64,000 bases of DNA. It comes from CAUSKK01 sp963532425. GTDB lineage: Bacteria > Pseudomonadota > Gammaproteobacteria > Cardiobacteriales > Cardiobacteriaceae. Shown here piece by piece: positions 1 through 8,512 of this stretch. The notes under the pieces are model-generated. The model worked only from the letters and a program-made list of their open reading frames with translations, searched no databases and was not told the DNA's origin. How positions within the stretch are numbered: position 1 is the stretch's first letter; every line of letters starts with the position of its first letter. The translations under genes and the position numbers were made by a program. Where the stretch lies: contig CAUSKK010000001.1 of assembly GCA_963532425.1 (NCBI GenBank), positions 219,875 through 283,874 on the forward strand, in the 5' to 3' direction.

Positions 1-252
1 AGCTCGGTGCGCGTCGGCAAGCGCACGCTGGAAGCGCTGGGGGTGGAACCGGAAATGGCGGAGAAACTCGGCAATCTCTTCTTCCAGCTTGACCGGGAAG
101 CCATGGAAAAACTGGCCCGGCTCTACAATCCCAGCATCTCCACCTTCGACAACCAGGCCTTCATCGACGAGGCCAACCGGCTGCGCCAGGAGGGCCGCCT
201 GAAGATGCAGGCCCTGCTCAATTCGCCCGACCGGGAAGAGGACAGCGCCTAG
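1..252 (+). CDS. C-terminal fragment of a KefB/KefC-like cation:proton antiporter (partial)
   Basis: The reading frame is already open at base 1 and ends with TAG at 250-252, so only the last 83 residues of a larger protein are present. The visible part is hydrophilic and charged. It carries a pattern like GKRTLEALG followed by a helical tail, which resembles the cytoplasmic end after the RCK/TrkA-N domain of CPA2 antiporters such as KefB and KefC. Those proteins exchange potassium for protons in the inner membrane and are gated by glutathione adducts. The membrane and nucleotide-binding parts lie outside the window, so the family call rests on the tail alone. An internal GTG at 7 is not likely to be a real start. 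The next gene, dld, begins 58 bp downstream on the same strand. Confidence 0.5.
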   Translation, partial: SSVRVGKRTLEALGVEPEMAEKLGNLFFQLDREAMEKLARLYNPSISTFDNQAFIDEANRLRQEGRLKMQALLNSPDREEDSA

Positions 253-310
253 CGCTGCGGCAGAACGAAGCGCTTCCCCCCCTACCCATTCCCCCACCTT
301 TGGAGCTCCC

Positions 311-2017
311 ATGAACATACTCAACGAACTGAAAAACCTCGTCGGCGACCACAACGTCATCACCGACCCCAGCAAAACCGCCCCCTACTACAAGGGCTTC
401 CGCTACGGCAGCGGCACGGCCCTGGCCGTGGTCATTCCGCGCACGCTGGTGGAACTGTGGCAGGTGGCCCGCACCTGCGTGAAGCACGACCACATCATGA
501 TTCTGCAGGCCTCCAACACCGGCCTCACCGGCGGTTCCACCCCCTTCGGCGACTATGACCGGCCGGTGCTGCTGATTTCCCTGATGCTGCTCAAGGGCAT
601 TCAGCTGCTCAACGACGGCAGCCAGGCGGTAGCCTTCCCCGGCAGCACCCTCTTTGAACTGGAAGACCTGCTGCGGCCGCTGGGCCGGGAGCCGCACAGC
701 GTCATCGGTTCCTCCTGCATCGGCGCCTCCATCATCGGCGGCATCTGCAACAACTCCGGCGGCGCCCTTATCCATCGCGGCCCGGCCTACACCGAGCAGG
801 CCCTCTACGCCCGCATCGATGAGGGCGGCAATCTGGAGCTGATTAACCATCTGGACATTGACCTGGGCCAGACGCCCGAGGAAATCCTCACCAACCTGCA
901 GGAACAGCGCTACCGGCCCGAACAGGTGCACAACGGCGGCAGCCGCCGGGCCTCGGACAGTAGCTATGAGGCCAAGGTGCGCGACGTGGACGCCGCCAGC
1001 CCGGCCCGCTACAACAACAACCCCGAGCGGCTCTACGAGGCCTCCGGTTCGGCCGGCCGGCTGATTGTCTTTGCCGTGCGCATCGACACCTTCGCCAAGC
1101 CGGCCCGGGAACAGGTCTTCTACATCGGCACCAACGACACCCGGGTGCTGACGAAAATCCGCCGCGACATTCTGAAAAGCTTCAAAAATCTGCCGGTCTC
1201 CGGCGAGTACCTGCACCGGGACTATTTCAACGTCAGCGAACGCTACGGCCGCGATAGCTTCCTGCTCATCGACAAGCTCGGCTCCAAGGCGGTGCCGCCG
1301 TTCCTGCGCTTCAAAAACCGCTTCGACCGGCTCGCCGGCAAAATCGGCCTGGGCAAGTTTTCCGACAAATTCACCCAGTTCATCATGGAACTGCTGCCCA
1401 GCCATCTGCCGCCGGTTTTCCGCCAGATGCGCGACCAGTACGAACACCATCTGGTTTTGAAAATGGAAAACGACGGCATCGAGGAGGCCAAGGACTATCT
1501 GGATAAACTGCTGGTGGGTTCCGTCGGCGCCTACCACTACTGCACGGCGAAGGAGGGCGAGCAGGCCATACTGCATCGCTTTGTCATGGCCGGGGCCGCG
1601 AAGCGCTACCACACCGTCCACGGCAAGCGCTTCGGCGACATCCTCGCCCTGGACATTGCCCTGCGCCGCAACGAGGAGGATTGGTTCGAGGTGCTGCCAC
1701 CGGAGCTGGACGCGCTGATAGTGGAAAAACTCTACTGCGGCCATTTCTTCTGCCACGTCATGCACCAGGATTACCTGCTGAAGCCCGGCACCGACGCCAT
1801 GGCCATCAAGGCCCAGCTGCTGCAGTACTTTGACGCCAAGGGCGCCGAGTATCCGGCCGAACATAATGTGGGCCATCTCTACCAGGCCAAGGAGGCCCTG
1901 CGCGATTTCTACCGCCAGCAGGACCCCACCAACTCGCTGAATCCGGGCATTGGCAAAACGCCGAAAAACAAACACTGGAGCGGCCCCTGCGACTGTGGTT
2001 CTCACGGCCATGGATAG
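311..2017 (+). CDS. dld: Quinone-dependent D-lactate dehydrogenase
   Basis: This 568-residue protein oxidises D-lactate to pyruvate and passes electrons to the quinone pool at the inner face of the cytoplasmic membrane. The N-terminal half is a PCMH-type FAD domain, with the glycine-rich stretch NTGLTGGSTP near residues 69-78 and a second conserved block around 138-156 (GSSCIGASIIGG). The rest matches the Dld substrate and membrane-binding domains, and the length is close to the 571 residues of E. coli Dld. The ATG at 311 follows a GGAG-like site. The last residues form a Cys/His-rich tail (CDCGSHGHG), and the DNA encoding this tail is repeated just downstream at 2058-2125. The enzyme is common in host-associated bacteria that use lactate. 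Confidence 0.95.
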   Translation: MNILNELKNLVGDHNVITDPSKTAPYYKGFRYGSGTALAVVIPRTLVELWQVARTCVKHDHIMILQASNTGLTGGSTPFGDYDRPVLLISLMLLKGIQLLNDGSQAVAFPGSTLFELEDLLRPLGREPHSVIGSSCIGASIIGGICNNSGGALIHRGPAYTEQALYARIDEGGNLELINHLDIDLGQTPEEILTNLQEQRYRPEQVHNGGSRRASDSSYEAKVRDVDAASPARYNNNPERLYEASGSAGRLIVFAVRIDTFAKPAREQVFYIGTNDTRVLTKIRRDILKSFKNLPVSGEYLHRDYFNVSERYGRDSFLLIDKLGSKAVPPFLRFKNRFDRLAGKIGLGKFSDKFTQFIMELLPSHLPPVFRQMRDQYEHHLVLKMENDGIEEAKDYLDKLLVGSVGAYHYCTAKEGEQAILHRFVMAGAAKRYHTVHGKRFGDILALDIALRRNEEDWFEVLPPELDALIVEKLYCGHFFCHVMHQDYLLKPGTDAMAIKAQLLQYFDAKGAEYPAEHNVGHLYQAKEALRDFYRQQDPTNSLNPGIGKTPKNKHWSGPCDCGSHGHG

Positions 2018-2125
2018 CCGTTCCTCGGTTTTGCCTGGCTCTGCCCTCACGGGCGCCGCATTGGCAAAACCCCCAAAAACAAACATTGGACGGGCCCCTG
2101 CGACTGTGGTTCTCATGGCCATTGA
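1948..2125 (+). repeat. Direct duplication of the dld 3' end
   Basis: Bases 1948-2017 (the last codons and stop of dld) recur at 2058-2125 with about nine in ten bases matching. The second copy still reads the same peptide from IGKTPKNK onward, with one Ser-to-Thr change and an earlier stop (TGA instead of GGA-TAG). About 40 bp separate the copies, including the short dyad GCCCTCACGGGC. The second copy has no start codon or promoter of its own and is not expected to be translated. It looks like a relic of a duplication or of an older dld tail. Confidence 0.8.
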
Positions 2126-2245
2126 GCGACCATTGGGGCCCGCCGGTCGCCATTGTTTTGACGGCCGCCGGCCCCATAAAGGGAACGGGCCGTGGAAGCG
2201 CTTCGGCCGAACCCGGCCCTCAACTTAGATATAAAAGGAAAAACC

Positions 2246-2347
2246 ATGAAAAAACTCTTGCTGCTGGTGCTGGTGCCGCTGCTGTTGAACGGCTGCTTCA
2301 TCGTGCCGGTGAAATCCAACGAAGCCGTGGTGCTGGAACCGAAATAG
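2246..2347 (+). CDS. Very small lipoprotein (33 aa)
   Basis: A 33-residue reading frame starts at ATG 2246, preceded by AAAGGAA. It encodes a signal peptide with a leucine-rich core and a lipobox ending in LNGC, so Cys17 would be lipidated and the mature part would be only about 17 residues. The next gene, 12 bp downstream, encodes another lipoprotein whose sequence after the lipid cysteine is similar (CFIVPVKSNE here, CYVVPANQVR there), so the two look like paralogues, one reduced to the membrane anchor. No function is recognised. Coding status is inferred from the signal peptide, ribosome site and operon position. Confidence 0.6.
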   Translation: MKKLLLLVLVPLLLNGCFIVPVKSNEAVVLEPK

Positions 2348-2359
2348 GAGGTTGAGATG

Positions 2360-2800
2360 ATGAAAAAAATGGGAGCTCTGACCCTAACCCTGGCGCTGGG
2401 CGCCTGCTACGTGGTGCCGGCCAACCAGGTGCGCGTGGCCCGGGTGGAACATGGCGGGGCCGCCGGAAGCAGCCTGCAGCTGCCCGGCGCCGTTTCCCTG
2501 CCGGCGGCCTACACGGCCCGGCTCTATCCGGCCAACAGGCTGGCCGAACGCTACGGCGTCGGCAATGCCTCGGTGTCGGCCAAGGACGGCTACGGCGTCT
2601 TCAACGCCCAGATTGGCGGCGACACCTTCACCGGCGAGGCCTCCCGCGACAGTGCCGACGCCAATCGTGGCACCGCCAACGGCAGCAGCGGCCGGGGCGT
2701 CTATCTCAGCTGTACCTATTCGGTGGTGGACGGCAACAACGGCAAGGGCAACTGTAAGACTTCGGACGGGGCCCTGTTCGACATGCACATCACCCACTAA
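2360..2800 (+). CDS. Lipoprotein of unknown function
   Basis: This 146-residue protein has a signal peptide and a lipobox (LALGAC), so it should be a lipid-anchored envelope protein. Two ATGs in a row occur at 2357 and 2360. AGGAGG at 2346-2351 is spaced better for 2360, but either may be used. The mature part is rich in Gly, Ala, Asn and Ser, with a segment (GRGVYLSCTY, GKGNCKTSDG) holding two cysteines that may form a disulfide. I do not recognise a named family. It lies between the 33-residue lipoprotein and a TPR protein on the same strand and is followed by a strong terminator, so the two lipoprotein genes probably form one unit. Confidence 0.75.
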   Translation: MKKMGALTLTLALGACYVVPANQVRVARVEHGGAAGSSLQLPGAVSLPAAYTARLYPANRLAERYGVGNASVSAKDGYGVFNAQIGGDTFTGEASRDSADANRGTANGSSGRGVYLSCTYSVVDGNNGKGNCKTSDGALFDMHITH

Positions 2801-2806
2801 ACCCCC

Positions 2807-2836
2807 AGCGCTTCCCCCGGGAAGCGCTTCTTTTTT
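2807..2836 (+). terminator. Rho-independent terminator built from two repeat half-copies
   Basis: AGCGCTTCC and GGAAGCGCT pair around a short CCC loop and are followed by a run of six T. The downstream arm contains an exact GAAGCGCTTC palindrome at 2821-2830, so here the genome-wide repeat serves as a terminator arm. It ends the lipoprotein unit just before the next start at 2849. Confidence 0.85.
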
Positions 2837-2848
2837 GGAGGACGATTA

Positions 2849-3556
2849 ATGAAGAAAATCCTAGTGTTCGTCGCCCTGCTCGGCGGCAATCTTCTGGCCA
2901 AACCCTATCCCCAGCAGGATTTGGCCGCCCTGGTCAGCCCCCAGGCCTTCCACTTCGACAGGGCCATCGCCAGCGTTGAGGTGCTGCGCCCGCTGGCCGG
3001 CGAGTATCCCACCCAGTTTGACAGCGCCGACGACCGCAAGCGCGCCCGCCGGGACATTCGCCAGCTCACCCAGATGCTGGAGCTGGTACGCGACGATAAC
3101 ATCATCGACGCCCAGCACCCCCAGCGGCTGACCCTGCTCTGGCTGCTGGCCAACCTCGGCGTCTACGCCCATAACCTGGACATGGAGGAGGGCTTCCGTC
3201 AGGCCAGCACCAACTATGAGGCGGCCCTGGCGCTGGTGCCGGCGTCGGAAACGAAGAAACGGGCAGCCCTGCTGGAGGACTACGGCCGTTTTCTCACCAC
3301 GGCCACCAAAATCGAACTCGGCGAAAAGTACCTGCGCGAGGCGGTGGCCCTGAATCCAGAGCTGGGCTATTCGCTGGCGGTGAATCTGGCTATCCAGGGG
3401 AAAAAGGAGGAAGCGCTTCGGCTGCTGGACAGCCATCTGCAACGGGAACCCGACGACGCCGACGCCCAGAAACTACGGGGGGCCCTGCGCGGCACCGGCC
3501 CGGAACTGCGCAGCGTGCAACGGCCGCTGAACCCGGCCGCCGACGGGGAACGCTAG
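2849..3556 (+). CDS. Exported TPR-like protein
   Basis: This 235-residue protein starts with a signal peptide (MKKILVFVALLGGNLLA), so it should be periplasmic. From about residue 80 on, alternating Ala, Leu and Tyr positions suggest three or more helical hairpin repeats of the TPR/Sel1 kind (ALALVPASE, YLREAVALNPELGYSLAVN, AQKLRGALRG), usually a protein-binding scaffold. A GGAGG site lies about 8 bp before ATG 2849. An exact GAAGCGCTTC lies inside the gene near 3412, where it encodes the EALR of one repeat. No specific partner can be named. It lies between the lipoprotein genes and lpdA. Confidence 0.75.
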   Translation: MKKILVFVALLGGNLLAKPYPQQDLAALVSPQAFHFDRAIASVEVLRPLAGEYPTQFDSADDRKRARRDIRQLTQMLELVRDDNIIDAQHPQRLTLLWLLANLGVYAHNLDMEEGFRQASTNYEAALALVPASETKKRAALLEDYGRFLTTATKIELGEKYLREAVALNPELGYSLAVNLAIQGKKEEALRLLDSHLQREPDDADAQKLRGALRGTGPELRSVQRPLNPAADGER

Positions 3557-3610
3557 TCGCTCCCCCCGGCCGGCGCTAGAATAGCGGCTTTTTTTCTTAA
3601 GGATAATTTT

Positions 3611-5353
3611 ATGGCCAAGGCAATAGTGGTCCCCGATTTGGGCGACTTTAAGGATGTGGACGTTATCGAAGTTCTGGTGAAAGTCGGCGATAGCGTGAAA
3701 AAAGATGATTCCCTGGCGGTGCTGGAAACGGACAAGGCCTCCATGGAAATTCCCGCCGAATTCGACGGCGTGATTACGGCCTTCAACATTAAGGTCGGCT
3801 CCAAGGTTTCCACCGGCGATGTGATTGGCGAAATCAACGACGGCAGCGCCGCCAGCCCGGCCCCGGCCGCCGCCCCCGCCGCCGAAGCCCCCAAGGCGGC
3901 CGCCCCAACCCCAGCACCAGCCCCCACCTCGGCCAGCGCGCCGGACGGTGCCGTCGATGTGGTGGTGCTCGGCGCCGGCCCCGGCGGCTATTCGGCCGCC
4001 TTCCGCGCCGCCGATTTGGGCCTGAAGGTAACCCTGGTGGAACGCTATCCCACCCTGGGCGGCGTCTGCCTGAACGTGGGTTGCATTCCCTCCAAGGCCC
4101 TGCTGCACGTGGCCGCCGTCATCGAGGAGGCCAGCCACATGGCCGCCACCGGGGTTAAATTCGCCGCCCCGCAAATCGACGTGGACGCCCTGCGCGCCCA
4201 TAAAGAGGGCGTGATTAAGCGGCTGACCACCGGCCTGGCCGGCATGGCCAAGGCCCGCAAGGTAACCGTGGTGCAGGGTGAGGCCCTGTTCTCCGGCAGC
4301 CACGAGCTGACCGTGAAAACCGCCACCGGCACGGAAAAAATCAGCTTTAAAAACATCATCATCGCCGCCGGCTCCCAGAGCGTAAAACTACCATTCATGC
4401 CCAACGACGACGAGCGCATCATGGATTCCACCGGTGCCCTGGCCCTGAAGGAAGTGCCCAAGCGCCTGCTCATCGTCGGCGGCGGCATCATCGGCCTGGA
4501 GATGGCCACGGTCTATGCCACCCTGGGTTCCCAGGTGGACATCGTCGAAATGGCCGATAGCGTCATGGCCGGCGCCGATGCGGATTTGGTCAAGGTCTGG
4601 GAAAAACAGAACGCCGGCCGTTTCCACAGCATCATGACCGGCACCAAAACCGTCAGCGCCCGCGCCGAGAAGGCCGGCATCTTCGTGAAATTCGAGGGTG
4701 CCAAGGCCCCGGCCGAGGAGCAGTGCTATGACCGGGTGCTGGTGGCCGTGGGCCGCAGTCCGAACGGCAAGAAGCTGAATCTGGAGGCCGCCGGCGTGGC
4801 CGTGGACGAGCGCGGTTTCATTCCCGTAGACAAACAGATGCGCACCAACCAGCCGCATATCTTCGCCATCGGCGACATCGTCGGCCAGCCCATGCTGGCC
4901 CACAAGGCCGTTCACGAGGCCCACGTGGCCGCCCAGGCCATCGCCGGCCAGAAATCCTTCTTCGATGCCCGGGTTATCCCCAGCGTCGCCTACACCTCGC
5001 CGGAAGTGGCCTGGGTGGGTCTGACCGAAACCCAGGCCAAAGCCCAGGGCCGCGACGTGCAGAAGGCCGTCTTCCCCTGGGCCGCCTCCGGCCGGGCCAT
5101 CGCCAACGGCTGCGACTATGGCTTCACCAAACTGCTGGTGGACAAAGGCACGCACCAAATCGTCGGCGGCGCCCTGGTGGGCCCCAATGCCGGCGACATG
5201 GTGGGGGAAATCGCCCTGGCCATTGAGATGAACGCCAATGTGGAGGATGTGGCCCTGACCATTCACCCCCACCCCACCCTGGGCGAAAGCATCGGCATGG
5301 CCGCCGAGGTGGCCGAAGGCAGCTGCACCGACCTGCCGCCGCAAAAACGCTAA
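3611..5353 (+). CDS. lpdA: Dihydrolipoamide dehydrogenase (E3) with an N-terminal lipoyl domain
   Basis: This 580-residue protein is the flavoprotein E3 of 2-oxo acid dehydrogenase complexes and reoxidises dihydrolipoamide with NAD+. Residues 1-77 form a lipoyl domain with the modification site in DKAS (Lys42). A flexible Ala/Pro linker follows at about 80-112, then the FAD site GAGPGG (121-126), the redox-active disulfide CLNVGC (Cys153 and Cys158) and, near the end, the HPHPTLGE active-site block. The fused lipoyl domain makes it longer than classical E3 and like the Neisseria P64k protein. No aceE or aceF gene is adjacent, so E1 and E2 must be encoded elsewhere. A palindrome-type terminator follows directly. 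Confidence 0.95.
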   Translation: MAKAIVVPDLGDFKDVDVIEVLVKVGDSVKKDDSLAVLETDKASMEIPAEFDGVITAFNIKVGSKVSTGDVIGEINDGSAASPAPAAAPAAEAPKAAAPTPAPAPTSASAPDGAVDVVVLGAGPGGYSAAFRAADLGLKVTLVERYPTLGGVCLNVGCIPSKALLHVAAVIEEASHMAATGVKFAAPQIDVDALRAHKEGVIKRLTTGLAGMAKARKVTVVQGEALFSGSHELTVKTATGTEKISFKNIIIAAGSQSVKLPFMPNDDERIMDSTGALALKEVPKRLLIVGGGIIGLEMATVYATLGSQVDIVEMADSVMAGADADLVKVWEKQNAGRFHSIMTGTKTVSARAEKAGIFVKFEGAKAPAEEQCYDRVLVAVGRSPNGKKLNLEAAGVAVDERGFIPVDKQMRTNQPHIFAIGDIVGQPMLAHKAVHEAHVAAQAIAGQKSFFDARVIPSVAYTSPEVAWVGLTETQAKAQGRDVQKAVFPWAASGRAIANGCDYGFTKLLVDKGTHQIVGGALVGPNAGDMVGEIALAIEMNANVEDVALTIHPHPTLGESIGMAAEVAEGSCTDLPPQKR

Positions 5354-5366
5354 TCACGGCAACCCC

Positions 5367-5395
5367 AAGCGCTTCCTCCGGGAGGCGCTTTTTTT
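5367..5395 (+). terminator. Rho-independent terminator after lpdA
   Basis: AAGCGCTTCC pairs with GGAGGCGCTT across a short CTCC-type loop and runs into seven T. The left arm is a copy of the genome-wide palindrome and the right arm is a diverged copy (GAGGCGCTT). It ends lpdA and marks the left edge of the first large repeat array. Confidence 0.85.
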
Positions 5396-5408
5396 ATGGG
5401 CGTTGGGG

Positions 5409-7735
5409 GGCCGAGCCAACCGAAGCGCTTCGCTGAAACTACCCCCCGGCCCCGGTGCCCCTATCTTTTGCGGCCTTTCAGAGCGAAGCGCTTCCCTGTT
5501 GGGCTTTGGCCTCTGCCGACGGGGAAGCGCTTCCTTCGGTTTGAAGGCCGAAGCGCTTTGGTTAGAACAGCCGCCGCGACCGAAGCGCTTCACCCCCGGC
5601 CGTCGGAAGTATTCCAAGCCACCTTCGACAGCCAAACAAAGCGCTTCCCTTCCACCAGCGGCGATTACCCCGACCCATTTCCAACGAAGCGCTTCGTTGG
5701 GAACGACTCCCGCCGGGCGCAGCGTCTGAGCAACAAAAGGGATTGGCCAGCGGGAAGCGCTTCGAGCCGGCAAGCTAGAAAAAGGGAAGCGCTTCCTTCG
5801 ATTTGAACAGCCGCCGCGACCGAAGCGCTTCCCTCTGAAATCCCGGATTTTCATAAGACCGTCAGACTGAAGCGCTCCCCTTCCGGTGGCGGCAACGGCT
5901 GCCCCGGCCCGGCGACAACGAAGCGCTTCGGTTTGTCGGTTTGAAGAACACAGAGAAGGAAGCGCTTCGCCCGGGCCGCTGGGATATGTTCAGAACTAGA
6001 TTGGGCGTTTTAACCAAAGGAAGCGCTCCCTCCTTTTAGCCTGGTTTCTCCAGACCGAAGCGCTTCGGTCGGTCTGCTCCGGCTTGGCGCTCCTCCGGAC
6101 GTTTTTCGCTACCGTCAGAGGGGAAGCGCTTCCCTTTGAATCTGACGCCCCAGCCTGGCTAGCTCTCAGCCGTCTACGGAGAACGAAGCGCTCCCCTCCG
6201 ATAGAGGTTGATGAGAACACGGCCAGCCAATCCGAAGGCCGCTCGCGTCGGCGAAGCGCTTCGCCATTCCGCCCAAAGGGAAGCGCTTCGTTAGTAGGCG
6301 TTGCATTGGGCGGTCATCTTTCCAGCTGACTAGCCAAACCGAAGCGCTTCCCTCTCCCGGCGGCGGCAACGTGCCCCGACCCAGCGGCAACGAAGTGCTT
6401 CGGTTGTTAGGCCCAGAAAGAAGCGCTTCCCTCCTGCCGACCTGATTGACTGGCGACTGGATTAAAGCGCTTCGTTCTAGGGACTCTCTTCCCGGCAACG
6501 TCGCTTTCAACAAACGCCAACGAAGCGCTTTACTGGGAACGGGCCGGGGCAATCATTGCCGAGATTAAAAAGGAAGCGCTTTGCCCAACTTGGATACCGA
6601 AGCGCTCCCTCTCTTTGGCTTCGCTAATGGTTAGCCCGGCCCGTTAGCTGAAGCGCTTCGCCCTGACTGGCGGGATATTTCCAGAACCAGACTGGGCGTT
6701 TTAGCCGAGGGAAGCGCTTCGCCGGAAATGACTCCTAGCGGGGGAAGCGCTTCCTGCCGTCGCGAGGGCAGATAAATACGGCCGGCAAATCCGAAGACTG
6801 TCCAAGATGCCGAAGCGCTTCGTTAGCAGGCGCCACATTGGGCCGTCATCTTCCCAGCTGACTAGCCAGACCGAAGCGCTTCAGGCCGGCGGACTGGAGA
6901 AAGGGAAGCGCTTTACGCTTTCTAGTCTTAGTCTTCCCCAACCGAAGCAAGCGCCGCCGTAAGCCGCAGCGCGGCGTCGCAACCGCCTTCCCCCTTTAGC
7001 TTTGGCAACGACTGCCACGGCCCGGCGGCAACGAAGCGCTTCGCCCCGCTTGGATAGCGAAGCGCTTCCCTCTGAAATCCCGGATTTTCATAAGGCCGTC
7101 AGACTGAAGCGCTCCCCTTCCGGTGGTGGCAATGATTACCCCGGCCCGGCGACAACAAAGCGCTTCAGTCCAGCCGCTTAGCCTTAGGCCAGCAGGAGGG
7201 AAGCGCTTCAGCGGGCCGGGGCCTTTTCAATCATCACAGCCACGCCGGCCGGGAAAAGGGCAATTGCTGCGCTGTGTTAGGGAAAGCGCTTCGCTGGTAG
7301 GCGCTAGGTTTAATGGTCATCTTCCCAGCGGTACTTTCACTTTCAGACCGAAGCGCTTCAGGCTGGAAAACCGGAGGAAGCGCTTCGCCAGTTGGAATCC
7401 GGCACCAACCAGTCCGCCGCCAGCGTCATTCGTTTATCCCTCCGCCAATCTTGGATTTTTCCAGCCTTCGCGAAGGAAGCGCTTCCCTTCCACCGGCGGC
7501 GATTGCCCCGGCCCGGAAAAGTTCATCGACCGGAACCGAAGCGCTTCGTCAAAACTACCCGCCGGCCGAATCGCTTCATTCCGAGAAATGGCCGCCGACG
7601 AGATGCCTCCGTAGGCTATCAGGCCGAAGCGCTTCGATTTAAAGAGCAGCTGGGGGAAAAGAAGCGCTTCCTGCCGGAGTTGGGGCATGAGAACGAAGCG
7701 ATTCTGCTCGGCAATGGCGAAGCGCTTCGTTCTGG
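5409..7735. repeat. Repeat array 1 of the GAAGCGCTTC palindrome (about 48 copies)
   Basis: This 2.3-kb gap between the convergent lpdA and dedA genes holds no convincing gene. It contains about 48 exact or one-mismatch copies of GAAGCGCTTC, mostly 25-35 or 45-67 bp apart from start to start. Flanks often extend the palindrome to GGGAAGCGCTTCCC or CCGAAGCGCTTCGG. Variants include GAAGCGCTCC, GAAGCGCTTT and GAAGTGCTTC. Non-repeat segments are partly duplicated: the block at about 5836-5930 recurs at about 7072-7166, and that at about 6313-6347 recurs at about 6846-6880. Reading frames of 70-160 codons open here on both strands only because the palindrome has no stop in any frame. Confidence 0.95.
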
Positions 7736-7745
7736 AAAGCCACAA

Positions 7746-7775
7746 AATAAAAAAACCGCCTCCGAAGAAGCGGTT
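7746..7775 (-). terminator. Rho-independent terminator of the EamA-DedA unit
   Basis: On the minus strand the stem AACCGC/GCGGTT closes around a 10-base region and is followed by a long T-run (the A-run at 7746-7755 on the plus strand). It lies about 60 bp after the dedA stop and at the right edge of repeat array 1. Confidence 0.75.
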
Positions 7776-7833
7776 GCTGCCTAGAGGCCCGGGGCGGCGG
7801 TCGGCTCGGCCTCCGGCCGGCGGCGGTTTTGCC

Positions 7834-8505
7834 TCAGCTCTGAACAGCTTCGACTGGACGCGCCTGCTCGGCCTTCAGCCGGCGTCTTGTCTCCCGGTAG
7901 AACTGGCGGCGTTTATAGGCACGATAGAAACGAATGGCGCAGTAGCTGAAAAAGGCCGTCAGCAGCAGGAAGGAAACCAGCTTGAATTCCTCCACCTTCT
8001 TCAGCAGCCATTCGGTGTTTTCGGCGCCATAGTGGCCGAGATAGACGAACACCGGCACCGAAATCAGCGCCGCCAGCCCGTCCATGAGCAGGAACAGCGG
8101 CACGCTCACCCGGCGCATCATGCCGGCCACCACGTAGATGGGCGCGCGCAGGCCGGGCAGGAAACGGGCGCAGAAAATCACGTATTTGCCATATTTCACA
8201 AACTGCTCGTCCACCTGTTTCAGCCGCTGCTCGTGGAGCACGCGCTTGAAAAAACCGCGTTCGAGCAGGCGATGGCCGTAGCGATAGCCGAGGCCGTACA
8301 TCATCAAATCGCCGATGAGAATGCCGGCATAGCTGACCAGCAGCATGATATGGACGTTGGCGCCGCCCAGGGCCGAGGCAATGCCGGCGGCCAGCAGGGT
8401 GATGTCCTCGGGCAGCGGCACGCCGGCGCCGCAGAGCAATAGAATGAGAAAAACGGCGAAATAGCTGTAATTGAGCAGGAATTCCTGGAGAAAAGTCGGC
8501 AACAT
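7834..8505 (-). CDS. DedA family membrane protein
   Basis: This 223-residue integral membrane protein belongs to the DedA/SNARE-associated (VTT) family. Members act in the inner membrane as lipid transporters or flippases and affect cell division and pH or drug sensitivity. Characteristic parts are the N-terminal GAGVPLPEDITLL segment (with the conserved acidic residue), the GDLMMYGLGYRYG block and FCARFLPGLRAPIYVVAGMMR in the middle, followed by further hydrophobic helices and a basic C-terminus. The start at 8505 lies 7 bp after the stop of the EamA-like gene on the same strand, so the two are probably co-transcribed. Which DedA subfamily it is cannot be decided here. Confidence 0.88.
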   Translation of the reverse strand: MLPTFLQEFLLNYSYFAVFLILLLCGAGVPLPEDITLLAAGIASALGGANVHIMLLVSYAGILIGDLMMYGLGYRYGHRLLERGFFKRVLHEQRLKQVDEQFVKYGKYVIFCARFLPGLRAPIYVVAGMMRRVSVPLFLLMDGLAALISVPVFVYLGHYGAENTEWLLKKVEEFKLVSFLLLTAFFSYCAIRFYRAYKRRQFYRETRRRLKAEQARPVEAVQS

Positions 8506-8512
8506 GGCGACC

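Noticed and set aside
218..2122. A 634-codon ORF antisense to dld
   Set aside because: It is a GC-rich shadow frame of dld; the plus-strand protein has clear family motifs and the antisense frame has none.
5409..7735. CRISPR array
   Set aside because: The repeat is only 10 bp, spacers vary from about 7 to over 100 bp, many spacers are duplicated or diverged, and no cas gene is in the window.
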